NCBI RefSeq assembly: GCF_026162645.1
Contig: NZ_JAOTBE010000008.1
Coordinates: 26,625-90,624 of the forward strand
DNA: 64,000 nt
Direction: 5' to 3'
From: Paracoccus rhizosphaerae
GTDB lineage: Bacteria > Pseudomonadota > Alphaproteobacteria > Rhodobacterales > Rhodobacteraceae
The position numbers and the translations under genes were made by a program. Below the pieces are notes generated by a model. The model ran no database searches, had not been told where the DNA came from, and saw only the letters and a program-made list of their open reading frames with translations. Positions 23,073-31,720 of the stretch are shown here, in pieces. Each line of letters opens with the position of its first letter. The stretch's first letter is position 1.

Positions 23073-25098
23073 GCTGCACATCCTGGGCGGGGCGTTGCTC
23101 TTTGCCGTCCTGGGCACCGGCTTTGCCTATATTGTCGGAACCGGCTTTCTGTCCTTCTGGCGTGGCTACAACGGCCAGTATCTCGACTGGCTGGCAATTG
23201 TGCGGGAATATCCGTCTCTGCGCTCCACCGATCCCCGCGCGTTTCAGATCCTCAACCTGATCTGGGCCGGCTTTGTTCTTCTGTCGCTGGTGCTGGCAGC
23301 CAATGTCCTCACCGAGAAGCTGCCGACCTTCGGCACGGCGCATTGGCAAAGCAGGCGTGAACTGAAGAAGAACGGCTTTTTGGGAAAGCCGGGACGCGGC
23401 TTCGTGGTGGGCAAGACAGGATCACCAGAAGGCCGAGGACGGTTTTTGTGTTCAGCAGCTTTTCCCCATTGCCTGCTTGTCGCTCCCACCGGGGCGGGTA
23501 AGGGGATCAGCTTCGTGATCCCGAACCTTCTCTTGTTCCAGGGCAGCGCCGTGGTTCTCGACGTGAAGGGTGAAAACTTCGAGCTGACCAGCCGCCACCG
23601 GCAGTCCATGGGCGACAAGATCTGGCGGTTCGCGCCGCTCGATTGGGAAAATCCCGGTCATCGTTATAATCCCTTGGATCGGATCAACGCACTGCCGAAC
23701 CCCGACCAGCGCCAGATGGAAATCCGGCTTCTGGCCGAACTCTTCCTGGAGGCTGAGGACGATGGGACCAAGGGCCTGCTTGAAGGCGGCATCGACCTGT
23801 TCGTGGCCTGCGGCATCTATGCGATCGAACGCGGCACCCCGACCTTGGGCGAGATCTATCGGCTGGCCTCGGCGGGCGGCGACAAGCAGAAGCAGTACAT
23901 GAAGTATGCGGATGATGTGCAAAGTTCGGCGGCCCGCCTGATCTTCGAGCGCCTGGCCTCGACCAACGACCGCACCCTGACGTCCTATCTGTCGCTTCTG
24001 ATGACCTCGGGCCTGTCGCTCTGGTCGAACCCCGCCATCGACCGGGCGACGGAGACCAGCGACTTCTCCTTCCGCGATTTCCGGCGCTTTCCGCAGTCTG
24101 CCTATTTCATCGCGCCGCCCCACAACAAGATGACAGCCATCGCTCCCCTCGTCCGGCTGTTCTTCTCGGACCTGCTGTCGAGCTTGCACGACCGTCTTCC
24201 TGGCGAAGACGAGCCCTGGCGCGTCATGATCATGCTGGACGAATTTGACATGCTGGGCCGCATGCCGAGTGTCACGGACAGCATCAAGACGCTGCGGGCC
24301 TATGGCGGCCACCTGGCCGTGGTGACGCAGACTATACCCGCCCTCGACAAGATCTATGGCGAAGACACCCGGCTTTCGCTGCAAGGGGGTGCAGGCGTCA
24401 AGATCTACCTCGCACCCGCCGAGCAGCGCACCAAGGCAGAGCTATCGGCAGCTGTCGGCAAGACCACCGTCCGGGTCACCTCGAAGTCCCGGACCATCGG
24501 AAAGGGACCCTTCAACGGGATCAACATCTCCGAGCGGCATGAAGAACGTGACCTGTTGACCGAGGACGAGGCGGGGCGGCTGAAAAAGGATGATTTGATC
24601 ATCCTTGCCAATGGGCATCACCCGATCAAGGCGTGGCGGATCAGTTACTTCGATGACAAGGTGCTGAAGCCCATCTTCGAGGCACAGAAAGGTCCGCTGC
24701 CAGGGCCTGATCCCAAAGACAAGGAACTGCGCTCGATGCGTGGCGAGTTGATGCTCGCCACCAACAAGATCACTGAACTGGCTCAGAAGGTGGACGCCGT
24801 TGCTGCCAACCGGAGCCGGGTCAAGGCTGCCCTGCCCCGTGTCGTCCTTGAGCAGATTGGCAAGACGTCGTCCGATGCTCAGTCTCCAGCGAAGTCACCT
24901 GCTTCTGACGCAGCTTCGCCGAAGGCCGACAGCGCGGCACCGCTCGTCCTGCGGCGGCAGCGGGACCTGAGCCCGCTTGTTGGGTCAGGCCTGGCAATTT
25001 CCACAACCGATGCTGCGGTCAGGGTCATGGTCGAGGCTACCGAGAAGGTGCGGAGGATTTCATCCGGCGATGATGGATATGCCTTGGAAGCAGGATAA
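23065..25098 (+). CDS. virD4: VirD4 type IV coupling protein
   Basis: A 677-residue ATPase that brings the relaxase-DNA complex to the secretion channel. Two N-terminal transmembrane segments (about 5-30 and 65-85) are followed by TFGTAHWQSRRE, Walker A APTGAGKG at 140-147, DVKGENFE, the Walker B region RVMIMLDEFDMLG, and VVTQTIPALDKIYG. The C-terminal ~80 residues are a variable charged tail. Start ATG 23065 (MNKLHILGG) fits the family, and an upstream ATG at 23050 would add 5 residues. It is the last gene of the virD1-virD2-virD4 operon, far from the virB operon. Confidence 0.93.
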   Translation: MNKLHILGGALLFAVLGTGFAYIVGTGFLSFWRGYNGQYLDWLAIVREYPSLRSTDPRAFQILNLIWAGFVLLSLVLAANVLTEKLPTFGTAHWQSRRELKKNGFLGKPGRGFVVGKTGSPEGRGRFLCSAAFPHCLLVAPTGAGKGISFVIPNLLLFQGSAVVLDVKGENFELTSRHRQSMGDKIWRFAPLDWENPGHRYNPLDRINALPNPDQRQMEIRLLAELFLEAEDDGTKGLLEGGIDLFVACGIYAIERGTPTLGEIYRLASAGGDKQKQYMKYADDVQSSAARLIFERLASTNDRTLTSYLSLLMTSGLSLWSNPAIDRATETSDFSFRDFRRFPQSAYFIAPPHNKMTAIAPLVRLFFSDLLSSLHDRLPGEDEPWRVMIMLDEFDMLGRMPSVTDSIKTLRAYGGHLAVVTQTIPALDKIYGEDTRLSLQGGAGVKIYLAPAEQRTKAELSAAVGKTTVRVTSKSRTIGKGPFNGINISERHEERDLLTEDEAGRLKKDDLIILANGHHPIKAWRISYFDDKVLKPIFEAQKGPLPGPDPKDKELRSMRGELMLATNKITELAQKVDAVAANRSRVKAALPRVVLEQIGKTSSDAQSPAKSPASDAASPKADSAAPLVLRRQRDLSPLVGSGLAISTTDAAVRVMVEATEKVRRISSGDDGYALEAG

Positions 25099-25545
25099 GT
25101 GGACAGGTGTCCACCATGGCGCAGCCCCTCCTCCATGCAGGCCAGCACCGGGGGCATCATCGCCAGCCTCTGCCACCGCCGGCCATTTTGTGCAGGCAGC
25201 CGAGCGACGGGCAAGCCTCCGGGAGGCGACGGTCAAGCTCCGGCAGTTGAAAGGGCGGCACCTCGGGTGCCGATCCTCTCTCCCCCTTCATCCGCGCGAT
25301 CTTCCCGCAGAGGGCGGCGAGGGTGCTAATGGAAAATTGGGGCAGGCATGAGGAAGGATGGGCGCTTATTACGTCGATCCTTCCACGCTCTCTGAACGTC
25401 AGCCTAGAAGATCAGGCAGCTCGCGATGGCCGGCCGCGACAGCTCAGGCTCTGTCAGAAGAACAAAGTTTTTTGACAGTGCTTTGGCGAGGCTTGATCGT
25501 ATCTCAATTGAGACGCATGTTGGTTGCAGAACCGGAGGATACGCC
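25099..25545 (+). promoter_or_regulatory. Intergenic region with relBE promoter and palindromic operator
   Basis: There is no convincing ORF between virD4 and relB. TTGACA at 25472-25477 is a good -35 element. A perfect 12-bp palindrome, TCTCAATTGAGA, at 25502-25513 sits 33 bases before the relB ATG and overlaps the expected -10/start region, so it is the likely autoregulatory operator. Confidence 0.6.
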
Positions 25546-25839
25546 ATGCCCGCCCAGACCTCGATGCTTCATGTTCGCGTTGACGATCATCTAAAAGCGC
25601 AAGCAGCCGACGCCTTGGCCGCTGTCGGGCTTACTCTTTCGGATGCCGTGCGCATCCTGTTGACCCGCGTTGCCGCCGAAGGCGGTTTGCCCGCCGGGTT
25701 GACAGCAGATCCGGATGCCTATGACGTTTGGTTCCGCGCCAAGGTTCAGGAAGCCTTGACCGATCCACGCCCGGCCACGCCGCACGACGAGGTGATGCGA
25801 GATGCTCGTGCCATGATCGACGACAAGCGCCGTGCTTGA
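25546..25839 (+). CDS. relB: RelB/DinJ-family antitoxin
   Basis: 97 residues from ATG 25546 with GGAGG upstream. The N-terminal ribbon-helix-helix is MLHVRVDDHLKAQAADALAA, then VGLTLSDAVRILLTRVAAEG, the RelB/DinJ pattern. The C-terminal arm (HDEVMRDARAMIDDKRRA) should wrap the toxin. Frames opening earlier (25426) have no start signal. It overlaps relE by 8 bases. Confidence 0.87.
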   Translation: MPAQTSMLHVRVDDHLKAQAADALAAVGLTLSDAVRILLTRVAAEGGLPAGLTADPDAYDVWFRAKVQEALTDPRPATPHDEVMRDARAMIDDKRRA

Positions 25840-26107
25840 ACTCGAATGGAAGGCTCCGGCAATCGCGGACTTGCTGGCGATTGTCGACTATATAGCGGAC
25901 GACAACCCGGATGCCGCTCTGGCTCTGATGGACGAGATACATAGGAAGGTGGCGCAGCTCCCCGCCCATCCGAAACGCTGCCGACCTGGCCGGGTGGATG
26001 GTACGCGGGAGTTGGTGGTCCGGCCGAATTACATCGTGGTCTATGCCGAGACCGCAGCGGCGATAACTGTGCTGCGTGTGCTCCATGCTGCGCAGATGTG
26101 GCCATGA
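25832..26107 (+). CDS. relE: RelE/ParE-superfamily toxin
   Basis: 91 residues starting at a GTG within the end of relB. The fold signature is ELEWKAPAIADLLAIVDYIADDNPDAA for helix 1 (shown here in part), then RVDGTRELVVRPNYIVVYAE and VLRVLHAAQMWP, typical of the RelE/ParE family. The ARQMWP-like end is closer to the ParE/plasmid-stabilisation branch than to true RelE, so the target (ribosome or gyrase) is uncertain. The pair should stabilise the plasmid after segregation. Confidence 0.85.
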   Translation: MLELEWKAPAIADLLAIVDYIADDNPDAALALMDEIHRKVAQLPAHPKRCRPGRVDGTRELVVRPNYIVVYAETAAAITVLRVLHAAQMWP

Positions 26108-26297
26108 GCCTTTGGCAGGCTTGCCCCCCGGACCTTCGCTCCGCCAGCAGTATATGCGCCCCCAAGGTCCGCTACGCGGACGAAGCTGCCGTTCGCGATC
26201 GCAGCAAGCCCCTCTCAATCGTGATGTGCCTTGATGCGGGATCATAACAAAGCAGACGGAACTTCCGCTTCGCCATGAGGCAATTCGGCATCCTGAA

Positions 26298-26918
26298 TCA
26301 TGGTCGTGCCAAGGTCTCCCGGGCCCGACCGATCAAGGCCCGCATGTCGTCCAAGCTGTACTCGCCAAAAGCTCCCTCGTCGCCGGCGATGAAGCTGGGC
26401 GTGCCCATCAGTCCCATGTGATCCCCCAAAAGGAAGCTGTTGGTGATGTGTCGCTCCACCTGTTCGGCCTGCATGTCCTGCTGAAGACGTGCCAGATCGA
26501 GGCCTGCCTCTTTGGCGGCCTGCAGGGCGGTGTCGGCACCGGCTCTGCCACGAATGGCGAACATGGCCCGATGCATCTGCCAATACCGGCCCTGCTGAAG
26601 AGAGGCGAGCGACGCACGCGCCGCCGCTTCCGAGTCGGCCCCGAACACCGGCCATTCATGGAAGACGACACGCAGGTTTGGATCAGACAGTATCAGGCGA
26701 TGGATCGGATCAACCATCTTGCGGCAGAAGGGGCAGTTGTAGTCGAAGAACTCGGTCAACGTCACATCGCCATTGGGGTTTCCGAGGACAGGGGCGGTCG
26801 GATCGTGCTCCAGCACCTGTCTCAGTTCCTCAGGCATGGGATTGTCCCGTGCCGCGAGGGCAACGGTGGGCAGGACCAGCAAGCCGGTGCTGGCGATCAG
26901 GAAGTTTCGACGGTGCAT
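26298..26918 (-). CDS. DsbA-family periplasmic thiol oxidoreductase (copy 1)
   Basis: 206 residues: signal peptide to ~residue 22, then an LGNPNGDVTLTEFFDYNCPFC segment with CPFC at 62-65 and cis-proline Pro174 in MGTPSF. This is the Com1/BdbD/ScsC-like branch of DsbA rather than classical E. coli DsbA. It probably oxidises or isomerises envelope disulfides. Its own upstream region carries a paired CTTAAG box (26981-26997), and the sensor kinase gene lies just beyond, in the same direction. Confidence 0.88.
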   Translation of the reverse strand: MHRRNFLIASTGLLVLPTVALAARDNPMPEELRQVLEHDPTAPVLGNPNGDVTLTEFFDYNCPFCRKMVDPIHRLILSDPNLRVVFHEWPVFGADSEAAARASLASLQQGRYWQMHRAMFAIRGRAGADTALQAAKEAGLDLARLQQDMQAEQVERHITNSFLLGDHMGLMGTPSFIAGDEGAFGEYSLDDMRALIGRARETLARP

Positions 26919-26980
26919 TCTTCAACCTCAGACAGTTCGACGCGCTCTCGCGCAGGATCGTCGGAGGCTGGCTGCCCAAG

Positions 26981-26997
26981 CTTAAGGGCGGCTTAAG
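26981..26997 (-). promoter_or_regulatory. PmrA/QseB-type response regulator box before dsbA
   Basis: CTTAAG (26981-26986), 5 bases, CTTAAG (26992-26997). The same pair with the same spacing occurs at 29065-29081. Tandem CTTAA half-sites in an 11-bp repeat are the known recognition pattern of PmrA/QseB-group regulators. It lies 63 bases upstream of the dsbA start. Confidence 0.72.
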
Positions 26998-27009
26998 GGG
27001 TGTGGGGGG

Positions 27010-28344
27010 TCAGACGGATGACAGTGGCAGAGCGATTGTCACGTCTTGCCCGCCATTGCCGCTGCCCAGCTCCATCCGTCCGTCTATGCGCTGGACGGCT
27101 GCCGCAACGATTGCCAGGCCGAGCCCGCTGCCATGGACTTCCCGGCCGGGACCACGCCAGAAGCGGTCCGTGACCCGGTCCCGGTCCTGAGGCCGGATAC
27201 CTGGACCTTCGTCGCGGACGCTCAACACCACGAATGCCCCATCACAGGATGCAATCAGCGTGACCGTCCCGCCTTGAGGGGAATGTTGGATCGCGTTCTC
27301 GACGAGGTTGCGCAGAGCGCTGTGGACCAGGATGCGCGGCGCCGCGAGTGGCGGGAGGTCCTCGGCATGCACGTCGAGGCGCACCTCCCGGGGACGTGCC
27401 TGATCCTCGGCTTGCTGGGCAATCTCGGAAAGCAGGGCAGCCACGTCCAGTCGTTCGACCGAAGCCGCGTCCTGATCGATGGCTGTCAGGTCCAGGAGCT
27501 GGCGCACCATCCGGTCGGTGCGGTCAACGGAGGTCGTGATGGTGGCCAGAGCCCGGTCGCGCACTGCCGGATCGGAGGTCATCCGGGCGATCTGCGCGTG
27601 GGTCCGCAGCCCGGCCAGGGGCGTCTTCAACTCGTGTGCCGCAAATGCCGTGAAGTCCCTCTCGGTCCTGCGAACACTGTCAAGACGCTGGAACAGGCTA
27701 TTCAGCGCCCGGCGCACCGGCCGGATCTCACGTGGGTCGCCAACTCCCACCAGCGGGCTCAGGTCGTCCGGCTTGCGGTTGCGCAGAGTGCTTTCCAGAT
27801 GCGCCAGTGGCGTAAGTCCGCGGCCGACGCTGACCCAGATCAGCAGCGCGAGCGCAGGAAAAACCACCACCAGCGGCCAGAGAAGCCCCTGCACCACATC
27901 GCCCACCAGGCGATCGCGCACCTGGATCCGGTCGCCTACCATCACCCGCACCCCCACGTCGGGATTCACCACGGTGAAGACACGCCAAGGCTCGCCTTCG
28001 ATCAGAGTCGTGGCAAAACCTTCGCCCTCGGACAGCCTTTGATCGGGCGCTCCGGAAGAGGCCCCGAGCAAATTTCCTCGGAGCGACCAGATCTGGCAGG
28101 ACAACTGGCGCGAATACTCTCCCGCCCCCGGCAGCGCGATGGTGGCCTGCGCCCCGGCCTCATCGAGTGCAATGCGCCGGTCCGCCATGAGGGAGCTGAC
28201 CATGTTCGCCGCCTCCGCGAGCCGGGCATCGAGCACCTGCTCGACCTGCGCACGTGTGGAGACGTTGATCCACAATGCTGCCGATAACCAGATCGCGCTG
28301 GTGGCAAGTGTCAGAATGAGAATGAGGCGCAGGCGGATCGACAT
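27010..28344 (-). CDS. Sensor histidine kinase, QseC/TctE-like
   Basis: A 444-residue kinase. The N-terminal transmembrane helix is at ~5-27, a periplasmic domain is at ~28-150, a second helix at ~155-174, and a HAMP-like linker follows. The H box is FAAHELKTPLAGLRTHAQ with His237. Then come NLVENAIQHSPQGG (N box), DEGPGI (G1), and GSGLGLAIV (G2). The periplasmic sensor probably perceives envelope redox, metal or peptide stress. ATG 28344 overlaps the response regulator stop (TGATG), fixing the start. Confidence 0.9.
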   Translation of the reverse strand: MSIRLRLILILTLATSAIWLSAALWINVSTRAQVEQVLDARLAEAANMVSSLMADRRIALDEAGAQATIALPGAGEYSRQLSCQIWSLRGNLLGASSGAPDQRLSEGEGFATTLIEGEPWRVFTVVNPDVGVRVMVGDRIQVRDRLVGDVVQGLLWPLVVVFPALALLIWVSVGRGLTPLAHLESTLRNRKPDDLSPLVGVGDPREIRPVRRALNSLFQRLDSVRRTERDFTAFAAHELKTPLAGLRTHAQIARMTSDPAVRDRALATITTSVDRTDRMVRQLLDLTAIDQDAASVERLDVAALLSEIAQQAEDQARPREVRLDVHAEDLPPLAAPRILVHSALRNLVENAIQHSPQGGTVTLIASCDGAFVVLSVRDEGPGIRPQDRDRVTDRFWRGPGREVHGSGLGLAIVAAAVQRIDGRMELGSGNGGQDVTIALPLSSV

Positions 28345-29018
28345 CAGTCGGCCCCTCCTTTGCTGGCCGGAACGCAATAGCCGAGGCCGCGCACGGTCTG
28401 GATTAGGTCGCGGCCCAGCTTGGCGCGCAGATGATGGACATGCACCTCGACAGTGTTGCTTTCAACATCTTCCTGCCAGCCATAGAGACGCTCTTCCAAC
28501 TGCGCCCGCGACAGGATGCGGCCCGGGTGCTCGACCAGCGCGTGCAGGATGGCGAACTCGCGCCGCGACAGGCGCAGGCGGATGCCCTCTCGGCTGGCAG
28601 TCATCGCGGCCGGGTCGAGTTCCAACCCGCTCCAGTGCAGGACAGGGCTTGCCCGCCCACCCTGCCGGCGCAGCATGGCACGGACCCGGGCCGCCAGCTC
28701 GTCAAGATCGAAGGGCTTGCCGAGATAATCGTCCGCACCCCCGTCGAGGCCGGCAACCCGGTCCCGCACCTGGTCTCGCGCCGTCAGCAGCAGCACTGGC
28801 AGCGTGTTGCCCTTCGCCCGCATCTCCGCCAGAAGATCGGTGCCCATTCCATCCGGCAGCATGATGTCCAAGACGATGCCGGCGAACTCGCTGTGCTCGA
28901 GTGCGGCGCGTGCATCTGCCAGGTTGCCCACTGTATCGGCTGTAAATCCTGACAAGCCCAGCCCGACGGACAGCCCTTCCGAAAGCACCGGATCATCTTC
29001 AACGATCAGCAACCGCAT
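28344..29018 (-). CDS. OmpR-family response regulator, QseB/PmrA-like
   Basis: 224 residues: receiver domain with phospho-acceptor Asp51 (VLDIMLPDG), acidic pocket EDD at 7-9 and Lys101 in LGKPFD, then an OmpR winged helix (RLRLSRREFAILHAL, VEVHVHHLRAKLG, IQTVRGLGY). ATG 29018 is chosen because the receiver strand begins at once. It is transcribed divergently from dsbD, and CTTAAG boxes in both the dsbD and dsbA control regions suggest it regulates the envelope thiol genes and itself. Confidence 0.92.
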   Translation of the reverse strand: MRLLIVEDDPVLSEGLSVGLGLSGFTADTVGNLADARAALEHSEFAGIVLDIMLPDGMGTDLLAEMRAKGNTLPVLLLTARDQVRDRVAGLDGGADDYLGKPFDLDELAARVRAMLRRQGGRASPVLHWSGLELDPAAMTASREGIRLRLSRREFAILHALVEHPGRILSRAQLEERLYGWQEDVESNTVEVHVHHLRAKLGRDLIQTVRGLGYCVPASKGGAD

Positions 29019-29064
29019 CACGGGGCCCTCCCTGCGTTCATGTCTGGCGGTGTGACGCGCCAAG

Positions 29065-29081
29065 CTTAAGCCTCGCTTAAG
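29065..29081. promoter_or_regulatory. PmrA/QseB-type box between the regulator and dsbD
   Basis: CTTAAG (29065-29070), 5 bases, CTTAAG (29076-29081), inside the 86-base gap between divergent genes. The half-sites also form an AGCTTAAG/CTTAAGCT inverted repeat. Confidence 0.75.
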
Positions 29082-29104
29082 CTGGCCTCCTTAGCCGCAG
29101 CACC

Positions 29105-30916
29105 ATGATGATGCGAATCCTATGGGCGGCGCTCGCCGCGTTGACATTCTGGAGCGGTATGGCGCTTGCGCAGCCTGCTCCGCCACTCGATCCCTCTGAC
29201 GCGTTCGTGCTGAGCGTGACGCCTGACGCGGCGGGCGGCCTGCAGATCGCGTGGGACGTGCAGCCGGGGTATTACCTGTATCGCAGCAAGATCGAAGCCT
29301 TCGATGTTGACGGTGCAGCCATTCCCCTCATCTTGCCCGAGGGTGAGGTCTATGACGACCCTTGGATGGGACGCGACGAGATCTATCGCGCGCCGATTGC
29401 GACGACGATCCCCGATCCTCGGGGGGCTGTCACCCTGCACTGGCAAGGCTGCCAGCAGGACGGTATCTGTTATGCGCCCCAACAGGTGGTGCTGGAGACG
29501 GACGGGACGGTCCGTGCCGAACAAGTTGCTGAAGCCGAAGCTTTCGGATCCTGGCGCGCGGACGGCAACGCTCCGCAACCCGGCGCGCCTGACAGCGCGA
29601 CCTCCGAGGGGCAGGACGGGCTGAAGCTCGCCAAAGAGGAGGGCCTCGTGGCCGACTTGGCTGGCCGGGGCGGCGTTGTGTTCGTTCTGCTGGGCTTTTT
29701 CGGCTTCGGGCTGCTGTTGTCTCTGACGCCATGTGTGTTGCCGATGGTCCCCATCGTCGCCGGAATGCTGACCCGCCGGGGCAGCGGGATGACTGCGGGG
29801 CGAGGGCTGGCACTCACCGGTGCCTATGTTGTCGCAATGGCCTCCGCCTTCGGGCTGCTTGGGGTCGTGGCGGCCTGGTCTGGAGCCAACCTGCAAGCCA
29901 CGCTGCAATCGCCCTGGGCCATCGGCGTCATCGCGGCGATTTTCGTGATGCTGGCGCTGTCAATGTTCGGCCTGTTCGAGCTGCAGATGCCAACACGCTG
30001 GCAGGCCCGTCTGGCACAGCGTCCGAACTCTGCCGGATCGTTGGGCGGAGCGGCGGTGCTCGGTTTCGGCTCGGCGCTCATCGTCGGCCCTTGTGTGACG
30101 GCACCGCTGGCGGGGGCATTGATTTACATCGCGCAAACTGGTGACGTGGCCTTGGGTGCCACGGCTCTCTTCGCGCTCGGGCTTGGACAGGGAGTACCTC
30201 TGCTGGCGGTGGGGGCTTTCGGCCCGCATATCCTGCCCCGCCGCGGGGCCTGGATGGAGCGGGTCAAGCTGGCCTTTGGCGCGGTTTTCCTGGGAATGGC
30301 GATCTGGCTGGCCGGGCGCATCCTGCCGGGACCTGCGGTTCTGGCGCTATGGGCGGCACTGCTGACGGGCTGCGGGGTCGCGCTCGGCGCCTTGGACCGC
30401 CTGGCACCGGACACCCCGCGCGGCCCGCGCATGGTGTCGGCCGCAGGCCTGCTGCTGGTCTTCGCAGGTCTGGTGCAGGGCCTCGGTGCGGCCCTTGGTG
30501 CCGATGATCCGATGCGGCCCCTGGCTCCGTTGGCCAACCGGGTGGCGCAGGTATCGCCGGATCAGCCGTCGTTCCGGACCGTGACCACGCAAGCCGGACT
30601 TGATGCCGCGCTGCAGGGATCACAGCCCGCCCTGATCTATGTCACCGCCGACTGGTGCGTGACCTGCCGCGCCATTGAGCGGGGACCAATGTCCGATCCG
30701 CAGGTCAAGGAGGCCCTGAACGACTTGGTGCGCATCAAAGTGGACGTGACCGATTTCACAACGGAAGCGCAGGCCCTGATGACAAGCCTTGCCGCCGCAG
30801 GTCCGCCGACGATGATCTTCGTGGATGCGGCACGGTCCGAGCCGCAGAGCAGCCGTCTTGTCGGCGACGTGGAGACACCGGATCTTCTCGCCTCTATCGC
30901 CAAGGTCGTCGAATGA
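29105..30916 (+). CDS. dsbD: Thiol:disulfide interchange protein DsbD
   Basis: A 603-residue, three-domain reductant transporter. There is a signal peptide, then an N-terminal domain with the redox pair GCQQDGIC (Cys116, Cys122). The membrane domain (about 185-455, eight helices) has TPCVLPM with Cys210 and GPCVTAPL with Cys330. The C-terminal thioredoxin domain has WCVTC at 517-521. It relays electrons from cytoplasmic thioredoxin to periplasmic partners, here probably the TlpA-like protein next to it and the DsbA-like proteins. It overlaps the next gene by 4 bases. Start choice among three clustered ATGs is uncertain by 1-2 residues. Confidence 0.95.
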   Translation: MMMRILWAALAALTFWSGMALAQPAPPLDPSDAFVLSVTPDAAGGLQIAWDVQPGYYLYRSKIEAFDVDGAAIPLILPEGEVYDDPWMGRDEIYRAPIATTIPDPRGAVTLHWQGCQQDGICYAPQQVVLETDGTVRAEQVAEAEAFGSWRADGNAPQPGAPDSATSEGQDGLKLAKEEGLVADLAGRGGVVFVLLGFFGFGLLLSLTPCVLPMVPIVAGMLTRRGSGMTAGRGLALTGAYVVAMASAFGLLGVVAAWSGANLQATLQSPWAIGVIAAIFVMLALSMFGLFELQMPTRWQARLAQRPNSAGSLGGAAVLGFGSALIVGPCVTAPLAGALIYIAQTGDVALGATALFALGLGQGVPLLAVGAFGPHILPRRGAWMERVKLAFGAVFLGMAIWLAGRILPGPAVLALWAALLTGCGVALGALDRLAPDTPRGPRMVSAAGLLLVFAGLVQGLGAALGADDPMRPLAPLANRVAQVSPDQPSFRTVTTQAGLDAALQGSQPALIYVTADWCVTCRAIERGPMSDPQVKEALNDLVRIKVDVTDFTTEAQALMTSLAAAGPPTMIFVDAARSEPQSSRLVGDVETPDLLASIAKVVE

Positions 30917-31719
30917 ACGCGATCTCCATCGGTCCCTTCGCCTTTGACGCATCCCGTCTGGCAGCAGTCGCGTCGATCCTGCTGTTCCTCGTGATTATGG
31001 AGCTGGGGGCCCGGTACGGCCGCCAACATCAGCGGAACCTTGGGGCTTGGGCCGGTTGGCTCGTGCTGGCCTGGATCCTGGGGGCACGAGCCGGCTTTGT
31101 GATATCCCACTGGGGCGACTTTGCTGCATCACCGCTGGACGCGTTCAAGCTCTGGCAGGGTGGTTTTTCTGCATGGGCGGGGTGGCTGGCAGCAGGCGCC
31201 GTCCTGTTTTGGGCCCTTCTGCGAGGGCACGGCGCAGTCCTGCGTCCGGTCCTGATCGCTGTCGCAGTGGCGGTCGTCGCGCATCAGGCGATCACGGCGG
31301 CGCTGCCCCGTCCGCAGATGCGCCTGCCGCCGATGGAGCTTCTTGCTTTGGACGGCACGCCCGTCCAGTTGTCCGGAGGGGGCCAGGTGACGGTGTTGAA
31401 CCTCTGGGCCACGTGGTGTCCGCCATGTCGCCGAGAGATGCCAATGATGACCGAACTGGCGGCCGAGTTGCCGGAGGTCAGGTTCGTCTTCGCCAACCAG
31501 GGCGAGCGCGCGGATCAGATCTTTGCCTTTCTTGCGGCCGAGAGCCTGCCGCTGAGCGGGATGCTGCGCGATCCGCAAGGGCACCTGATGAGCCGGCTGC
31601 GCGCCGTGGGGCTTCCCAGCACTCTGGTGTTCGATGAGCAGGACCTGCTGGTCGCAGCCCATACCGGCGAGATCTCCCGCCCCGCACTCCGCTCCCTGAT
31701 CGAGACTGCAAAGGAATGA
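30913..31719 (+). CDS. Lgt-like membrane domain fused to a TlpA-type thioredoxin
   Basis: A 268-residue fusion. Residues 1-130 hold four hydrophobic helices that resemble the first half of prolipoprotein diacylglyceryl transferase: ILGARAGFVISHW, then DAFKLWQGGFSAWAGW. Residues 135-268 are a TlpA/ResA thioredoxin domain with WCPPC at 168-172 and GLPST as the cis-Pro loop. The Lgt catalytic second half is missing, so diacylglyceryl transfer is unlikely; the helices may serve as an anchor or bind DsbD. It is translationally coupled to dsbD. Confidence 0.8.
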   Translation: MNAISIGPFAFDASRLAAVASILLFLVIMELGARYGRQHQRNLGAWAGWLVLAWILGARAGFVISHWGDFAASPLDAFKLWQGGFSAWAGWLAAGAVLFWALLRGHGAVLRPVLIAVAVAVVAHQAITAALPRPQMRLPPMELLALDGTPVQLSGGGQVTVLNLWATWCPPCRREMPMMTELAAELPEVRFVFANQGERADQIFAFLAAESLPLSGMLRDPQGHLMSRLRAVGLPSTLVFDEQDLLVAAHTGEISRPALRSLIETAKE

Positions 31720-31720
31720 C

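Noticed and set aside
27046..28287. 413-residue plus-strand ORF
   Set aside because: Antisense to the QseC-like kinase with complete H, N and G boxes.
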